64,000 nucleotides of DNA, taken from contig JAJLRJ010000005.1 in assembly GCA_024195265.1 (NCBI GenBank), forward strand, positions 41,402,780 to 41,466,779, given 5' to 3'. Numbering within the stretch: the stretch's first letter is position 1; every line of letters begins with the position of its first letter. Source of the DNA: Dendrophyllia cribrosa. Lineage: Eukaryota; Cnidaria; Anthozoa; Scleractinia; Dendrophylliidae. The position numbers and the translations under genes are program-made. Shown here one piece after another: positions 52,001 through 61,000 of the stretch. Below the pieces are notes generated by a model. That model was given only the letters and a program-made list of their open reading frames with translations, was not told the origin of the DNA and ran no database searches.

Positions 52001-55000
52001 ATAAATCTGTGATTAAATTTCATAAACTTGGTGAAGTATGAAAGCAATCGAAGCATGTTTTCCCTGCGAAATTTTGATTTCAAAACATACACACCACGGC
52101 AATAAAAACTGAGTTGAGTCTCCTTGAAGATCCAAAGCTGTACGCGTGTTTATTGGCAAAATAAATAAAACATCGATTTCTGAACAGAAAATCTCAGTAT
52201 GAATAAATTAACAAATTACAGCATGGGAAGTGCTTTGTGCAGCATTTACGCCTTCGTTGGTTTGTGTCAGAAATTCCCTCACTTTCGCTACGCTCACTCA
52301 TTTAATTTATGACACCATTGAAATTCCGTAAGCACTTTCCATGAGCAATCTATTTAATATATTCCTGTTACCTTTCACAGATGTTCCATATCAACCTGTC
52401 GTGCATTCGGATTTCATTGGAGGCTGCAGCTCCATCAACGTAACTTGGAGTCCACCAGCGCGTGAGGCACAGGGGGGACCGGTAACCGGTTACCTTGCAC
52501 AGATAAGATCTGCTACGTCTGACGAAACGTGGATCGATTGCGCTGAATTCAACAATACGCAGTCAACTTTTTGCATGTTTACGCATATCAAGACAAAGAG
52601 CAACTACGATGTGAGAGTTTTCGCAAAAAACGGAATGGGATATGGTTGGCCATCTGAGATTTTACGAGCCTCAACGAGTCAAGCAGGTAAGCAAACACGT
52701 TCACTTTAAACAGATTCACCTTCATGCTACTGACTTGAGAGCAAAATGGAGGAATTTGGCCATGGAGTACTCAGTTTGGTTTGATTCCCAGGTGTCAGTT
52801 AGTATTTTAATCCTATTCAGACCGGGAAGGGGGGGGGGGGGGGGGGAGGAGGGAAGGACGGGGGGGGGGGGGGGAACGTCTTAAAGTGTCACAGCTAAAT
52901 CTGAACATTTTAATGTGACATATTTTTGTTCCCAACATGTAACATGTAACGTTTACTTTCAAGGCAACCATATTTCAGACAAGTATGTTAAACTAAATTT
53001 TAAATTTCCGCTTAATTTATCGTTTAAACGGATACATTTTCACGGATAATTTTTAAGGATACCTTTTTAACAGATACTTTTTGACTATGTACATGTTGTT
53101 GTAAATTTTCCAGTTAAGATCATTTGAACATTTTTTGTTTGATTTTAAGTCAATTCTCGCGTCGTATGACGTCAACATGTCATGCGACCTACTTTCAGAA
53201 AGTACTGTATACTCAGAAGACCAAAAACCTCGGTTTGAATAGGGTTAACCCTCGGATGTACACGCAACACGCAAACTTATACCCCCGCCGTGCTACAAGG
53301 GGGGATTGTTGCAACCTCCCACCCTCCCCCTTTGGGTTTTTGTGATGTTGCAATATTTCGAAAATATTTTACTTCTAATAGATAGCCTGTGATGTGCTCT
53401 ACAAGATAAGGTAAATATTATGGGTTGTAGCGCTGCTAGGGCCCGTGACGTCATCCAAAATGGCCGCCAAGATGGCCACTTTTAGATAAATCTGCCCTTT
53501 GCCGTTGTGCCAGCCTTGCATTCACTTTTGTATTTTCACATTCAAGTGACGCCTGGCACGAGATCTTTCACAAGGAAGATCCGGCAACTACCAGCAAGTT
53601 TAATTTCTGCATCGTGTGGACCTCTGCATTCAATGGTTTTTTCAAACATTTTGCTGCTTTTGGTAGCATTTAATATGCTTTTTGTTTCACCGAGAAACGT
53701 GAAAAACACGCATTTGTATTCAAAAATGGCTTGACCTCATGCTACTTATGACGTCATTTCTCGTTACCATAGCAACCAGTTGTTGCCAATACCAAAATGT
53801 GTCTCAAGGGCAAGCGAACAGCTACTGAAGACGGCATGTGCTAATCTTAAACGGTCTTGAAAAAATCGGAGAAAAACCTTAAGGGTTGGCCGGGAGGGGG
53901 TGGCATCCCCCCTTGTACGTTCGAGGGTTAACTCTATTTAACGTTTTAAATAGTAATCTATTTACAGCGATCTTACCCGCACTCCTGTTGAGGCATGGAG
54001 ATATGGCGGCCACCTTCAGATGAAGAGAAGTACAACAGTGAGTACATAACAAGGGGGGAGGCGAGGGTGGGAAACAACAATCCGAAGGTGGCTGCTTGGA
54101 GTGAAGTACAGGTAAGAAAGCTGGGTGACTTCTTACAAAGCGCTTGAGTCTTCTATCGAAATGATAATGAATTCATGGAGGCGATACCTCTTTTACTCGC
54201 TTGGGTAAGACCGCTGTAAATAGTAATCTATTTACAGCGATCTTACCCGCACTCCTGTTGAGGTATGGAGATATGGCGGCCACACAGAGGAATATAACTA
54301 AACCCAGGACACAGCCCAACAGGACAAGGAGACCACATAATGACTCCCAATCTAAAAGCGAAATCCCAAGCCTTAAACCAAAATACACCCTAGCCCGCGG
54401 GGAGAGACCGTGGAGAAAGGGAAACGAAAACAAAATTAAGATGGAAGTGGACGTTTAAGCACAGAAGAAGCTGGGAACGGAAAAGCGGCAACAAAATTCT
54501 TTAAATTGTTGAAGTCAGAATAAACGCGGGAAGCGTCAGGAGTGGACTGATGCGAAGATGCATCAGAAGAGAGAACATCAGCGGGGGCACCAGCACGGAT
54601 GACATCAGCTAACTTGATGTAGTATAGAGCAGTCTTAGGACTTGACCAACCAACATGTGACATAACGTCTGCCAGCGGGGAGCCCGACAAGGTTAGAGTA
54701 ATGGCGCAACCTGCACGGAAGCTATGAAGTGCTTCACCATTGTCTATCTGGGCGTCTTTGAGGTACTTCTTTAAGCGAGATTCAGCGGTAGAGCTTGCAA
54801 GCGGTTTATCAACTACATGGCCCTGCCGGTTGGTTGTGCGGAACAGGTATCCATTACAGAGCGAGATTCCCAATTCGCGCGAGACGGCGACGTAAGTCTC
54901 AATGCCCCTTATAGGACAAATAGCGGGATTAGGATGACGTCGTATGCCAAAAAGGTTCGAGGACCCATCTCTTAGAGTCTTTCCCCAAATGTGATTAAAC

Positions 55001-58000
55001 AAAAAGCCGTTGTCATCTGGAAAGCGGGCTATTTCAGATGTCTTTGCCTGTCCCAGGTCGCTTCCCCTGTCCCCGGAGAAGAACAGAGTTTTAAAGAAAG
55101 CTTGATCTCTTGCAGTAACGTATATCTCAGACGGGGAAAGCGAAGGGAGGAGAAGGCGCTTCTCAAGGTGGCGAGAAAGGAAAAGGAGCTTATCAATAAA
55201 CAGAGGAGTAGCCTGTTTCGGGGTGACACGAGCCTGAAGTTGTTCTGCGGTAACCTCTTTTAGGTATTGCTTGACTTGGAGGTCAGTGGCTGGGTTGCAC
55301 AGGAGAAGCGTGCGATTTCAGTCGCCTTGGCGGCCAATATCAGAGAAAATGGAGCGGAGTTTACCAATATAGGAGTCTACCGTGGAGTAGGCAAGTCGTA
55401 ACGGGCATTCACAAGAGGAACTATCTCTATGGCCGAGATGAGGGCATCCTTGTCTGTGAACTCGTGTTTTCCCTTTGGAATCCTTAAATACTAGGAAACG
55501 GCAGACATCAAGGGGGGTAGCGTCAAACAGAGTTTTTTGACCTGGGAGGGCGCATAGAAAACTCTCCAACTCGGACTTTAAAGATTGTTTTTGTTTGGAG
55601 TAGGCTGTTGACAAACGATTTGACTGGAGCGCGTTAATTCGCTCGTCGATAGCAGTAAGGCTAAATGTTACAGGGGACGGGGAGGACACTGTAATACGAC
55701 GTCTGCTATATCCGCAATTCTGACAAAATCGGAAGGTATGATCATTGGCATAATGACAAGCGGGACATGCCACTGCTGGAACAAACAAGCGAGGGACTGG
55801 GGGAAGGGCCTAAACAAAAGAAAGGAAGGCATAAGCAAAGGGGAAAATACAAGACTGAGGAAAAATAGTGCAAAGAGGTATATTTAATGCACAATCAAGC
55901 AAAACTAAATTAAATCGACATTTGTTATCGACGTTATGCTACCAGGGACTATAACAATATTTGTATACACCGGTAATATTTACGAGCTTATACAATGTCT
56001 TACACGCAAGCATACGATGAGATTGCTAACAGCTGGTTACAATTAAATCAGCTTAAATAGGCTAGGGCTTAGAAATGCGGAAGACCCACAGGTCCCAAGG
56101 AAGGGGCCAGGAGGGAGAAAACCCTTGGGTAGATGGGGGGAGAACTATACCAGAAGTGTCCTTGGTTGCCAATAGAAAAGAGGGATATGATTGAAGAAGG
56201 GGCCACCAAAACTTACGAGGTCGAACATCGGGAATAACAAGAGTGCACGGAAAGGATCGTTCTGTGACAAACCGCAAGATATGGGGAATGAGAACAATGG
56301 GAGGGAAAACGTACGGGTTAGAGAAGAGATCGCCATGCGTGGCTGGAAGCTGCGCAAAAACATTGACGCCAGAGGAACCAGGAGAGGGGTATGGGAAAAA
56401 GAAAGGAAGGGAAGAACCATCCAAAGCGGATTGCACATTTGATGGTAAGGCCATTAAGTCCGCGGAATGACCAAATTGACCTCCAAATTTCGCTTGAACC
56501 TTGGATCAAGCAGATGGGGATAATGTAGCATCCTGCAGGGTCAAAATACGGGAGGGAGCGTCTGCTGGATTATCCTTAGAGGGAATGTAAGAAAGATTGA
56601 GATGAATATTAGAGGAGGCAACAATCCAAAACAACTTCTTAAGTGCGGCGGCCAAAACCTGGGACTTGGCACCTTGAGATTTCCAGGCCTTAATTAGACT
56701 ATCGGTAAACACATCAACCCAGCTGTCGCGGAAAGCGAAGGCCTCTAAAGCATTTGAAAGAGCCAAGGTTTCCTTGACATTAATGTGAAGGTCGCGTTGC
56801 TCCGCAGGCCAATAGTCGCGTATAATGGCGTCTTGAGCATTGAAGCCAAGAGAACACGCCCACGCGAAAGAAGAAGCATCCGAACATAGCTTTATTTGAT
56901 GATGGAATTCCTGACGCCAAGGAAGGTAACCAGTCCAAGACTCAAGAAACAACCAATGTTGAATTTCCTCCTTCAGAGAACCAGAAACAGGAATAGGGCG
57001 AGAAGAGCGAAGACCTTTTGATATGGCCAAATTAATTTCATTGATGAAAAGACGCGCAGCCGGGACTGCAAGAGAAAACGACATGTACTTTCCAGACAAA
57101 CGCTGAAGAGTCTTAACATCAGTAGAGCGAGAGGCGAGTACATGCCGCGTGAGGGAAAGACACTTCTGCTTCTTTTGCTCAATCAGCAAAAAGGCCTGTC
57201 GAACTGAGTCTACCAAAAACCCAAGGTATGGGACAACCTGTACGGGGGTGAGGAGAGATTTAGCGAGACCAATGAAGTATCCCAAGCTAATTAAAGTGTA
57301 ACAAACAATGAAAATGGCGGTGGACGCCCGGGAAAAGGATTTTTCAGAAGAAGAGGAGAAAGAACGATATGCCGGGGCGTTAGGGGACAGCTGAATTTCT
57401 CCTGTATGGCGATCATCTATATACAACGAACAAGGTATAAGGAGAGAACGAAAATAATGAGATGCGAGAAGCCCAATTGAGTTGTAAATGTAGGCTGAAG
57501 ATTTCCACCCGAAGGGGATGGTGTTACTAGTGAAAAACCAGCCGCCCCATTCAAAGCCAAAAAACGTACGACTTTCCGGGGCGAGGAAGACATGGTCATA
57601 ACCAGATTTGTCATCACAAACTGACTGGAATGAAGATGGGCTGACATAACGAGGAAGGCCTGCAATGGAATCCAACTGAAAGGGTGCGTCCTTTATCCAT
57701 AGATTAAGGAAGCGGTTATCGTTGCAAAGGCGCGGCTTTGAGGGCTCCACTGTCAGGGGCATAACTAGATGGGGAGGAGAAACATAACCCACTTTTCCCC
57801 ATACTGAGATAGCCCCTGATGTTAGACGCGCCAGGATAGTATCCGAGATGAACTTGGAATAAGGTTTACATGAAATAGAATTAGAAAAAATTTTATGGGG
57901 GGGTAGAGCGGAATCAAAATTCTCCCCCTTAAATTGACCTTTAAACGGCTGAAAAAATTCGTGCACATTAACAAAGTTCTTGATCCAGCGAAGTACACTG

Positions 58001-61000
58001 GGGGTGAGTTCATACGGAGCAACTTTAGAAATATACTCCCAGGCTGAACTGTGGCTGTGGAGATTGCCCGCAACAAAAGTAGCCGGATCCCTGAAGGCAA
58101 GCATTGAGGCGTCTGCAAGGGCGTGGCCATCAAGGACCGCCTTAATAAACTCTTGAGAGATATGGAGGTTTTCTTCTGCCATCCCTTGAGCCATCCCAAT
58201 GGGTGAATTATCAAACTTGACCCAACGTACGGTAGGTTTTTCTACACTTCCTGGGCAGAAATCTCGAGTGAATTCCCAATCCGGAATCTCCGAGGCAACC
58301 CTAACGCGCTTGAAAGGGGGCTATAAGAAAGAGGGAGAAGGAAAAAAATAAACTTAAAAAAAAAAAAGAAAGGAGGGATGGCTCAAGGGATGACAGTTTT
58401 GAGCCTCAGTAATCCAAGAGGGAATAAGACTCCCTTTCAAAACTGCCATCCTAGAGCGTGGGGAAAACGAAGAAAGACGAAAAGAAATAGCACCAAACAA
58501 AAGGAACGTTTATTGTCAGACAAATGGTAGTAATAAATAGGTACAAAGAAAACAAAAGCTACTTATTAAAACCACGACCGCGCGCAGAGTAAGGGGTGAA
58601 ACGATAAGAAGCTCGTGCTGACTGGAATCGGCGAAAACACCTCGATGTGGTATGCCCGGGGATGCCACAGCAGAAACAGACCACACGCTGAGCTCTAGGG
58701 GAACCTCTGCCAGACGGACCTGGAGAAAACTGGGATGCGTTTGAAGACTGCCGAAGCCTGGATAGTAGGATCCGAACGAAGCGATTTATCCACCTTAGAA
58801 ATGCGATCTAAGATTTGTGTATATTCCTTGTCGGCGAAAAGTGCCAAGAAATAAGCCTGAAAAATCTTGTTGGACTTGTGAAGGTGACTGCGCAACGTTT
58901 GAGAGGCGACGGTTAGGAAAGACGTCTTGGAGTAATTAACCTGCTTTGCGTCCGACGCCAGTGATTCAGCCATGCTCAAAGCAGTATATTTGTCGAAATC
59001 GGCCAAGTTTCTTTGGCCGTATGTAGACAGCCTGGCAATCTGGGATTCAATGTTACCCTTCTGGTGCGCCTCTAAGGTCTCTATACGCTGAAGTAGTTGC
59101 TTGATAGTGTCAGACTGAGATAAAAATGAAAACAACGCGAATAAGAAAACATAGCAAAACACAATATGACTGCACCGCACGATTGCAAGCACACAAAAGA
59201 ATAACGTAGTCAAGGCAAGAAGGGGCGGTAAGACCCTGGAGAATAAGAGAGGCGAGAGGAGAGTGATAAAAAGAGGGAGGGGCTAAAAGGTGCGAGGAGG
59301 GTAACAATATAAACAACAAATAATACCCGGAAAGATAAAAGGTAAACTAGTAATGGGAATAACAAAGAAATGTGAAACAATTGAAGCCGCAAAAGTATAC
59401 CAATTCACGGACTCGCAGGAGGCCAAAAATATGCCAAAATCAAAAAGCAAAAATATACACAAACATCAAACACATAAGACAATGAGACAACAGAAAACAT
59501 GGCAAACCGGCAGATTTGTAGTAAATATTGGACACGAGGGAAATTCATTAACATCGCATGCCGTAAAATAAAACTAAACATAAGATATGACGTAAGGAAA
59601 TATAAACATCGCATGCCGGAAAATATTATGCTGAACATCGGCTATGCCGGTAAACAAATACTAAAACATCTCATGCCGGGACATTGGTCATGAGGCAAGA
59701 TCGCAAACATTCGCATGCCGGAAAGTGCTGTGTTGAACTTAACATCGGCCATGCGGAAACAAATACTAAAACGTCTCATGCCGGGAAATACAAAACTAAA
59801 CATCGATCATGAGGCAAGATTTTATAAACATCGCATGCCGGAAAATACTGTTATGAACATCGGCCGTGCGGAAACAAATACCAAAACGTCTCATACCGGC
59901 AAATAAATATAAATCTGAGCATCGGTAATGAGGGAAGATTTAAAAAACGTCGCATGCCGGAAAATATCGTGCTAAATAAACATCGGCCATGCGGGAACAA
60001 GTACTAAAACATCTCATACCGGGAAACATATAGCTAAACATCGGTAATGAGGCAAGATATAAACGTAATTACTGTGAATAAAGTAACTGCACACAATGGA
60101 GCGGGAAATACACGACGTCCGATACAGCAAAAGGGAGCAAAATGCGGGCAACGGAGGGCGACGAGCGGAGGGGCGCGCAGCAGACTAGGCTAACAAAAAT
60201 GAAACAGCTAAAACTAAGCTGGCGAAGGGGGAATACGACCTAAGGGCTAAACGGCAACAGGGAACAAATGTATAAACGAATACAACCCAGCCAAATAGGC
60301 AAGCGGAGTAAATGTGGATGACAGGCCACGTGGAAAAACATGGCGAGATGAACGCGAGCGACAGTAGAACTAATGTACGAAATACAGAAAGAGCAAAAAT
60401 TAAAATACCTCTAGCTGGCCTGAGTTGTCACTTTGAGCTTGAGCTTGAGGAGCAGTTGGAGCCACGGCGTCTTGAATGCTGCCCGCTGGCGGCGGGTGAG
60501 GGACTTGTTCTTCGGGCGGGTTAGGCATTTTAAGAAAATCGCGTTGACTTGAACAAACTTGCTTGAGGCTTCTATCGAAATGATAATGAATTCATGGAGA
60601 CGATACCTCTTATACTCTCTTGGGTAAGACCGCTGTAAATATTACAGCAAACGCAACCAAACTTCGTGACTTACCTTAAAATTCATCTGGCAACAATTTC
60701 AACGCGACATTTCATTATTCAGGAGACATGATGTTTCCATGGCAACAAAATTTTGACAGCCATGTTTTTTGAAATTTAGATTATTAGCCTTTAATTAATG
60801 ACATGACGGAGCATTACATCTTTCTCATTTTATTACCGAACTTAACATTTGCCATCTTTCATTTTTATCAATAACTTAAAGGTAAAGTTAGTACGTTGTT
60901 TTTGTTTGCTTTAAAACGTCTTGGTGCTGCGTTTTTCAGATCGTCCAGACAAGCCAGAAATAACAGATATTTATGAACAGGTGTGTAACGTTACTATAGA

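Larger units (their letters stand above)
54221..60640 (-). mobile_element. Near-complete DIRS-like tyrosine-recombinase retroelement
   Basis: Terminal inverted repeats TTTACAGCG(A/G)TCTTACCC enclose, on the minus strand, a two-exon gag, an RT-RNase H polyprotein and a tyrosine recombinase, each apparently reached by splicing. Inverted ends place it in the DIRS1 group rather than the Ngaro/PAT groups, which have split direct repeats. I see no methyltransferase gene. Defects are few: one frameshift in gag, one TGA in the RT frame and one TGA in the recombinase. Confidence 0.85.

Noticed and set aside
54173..54458. 85-86-codon ORFs at the left end of the DIRS-like element
   Set aside because: They span the junction of the short and full copies and the terminal repeat; there is no family similarity.
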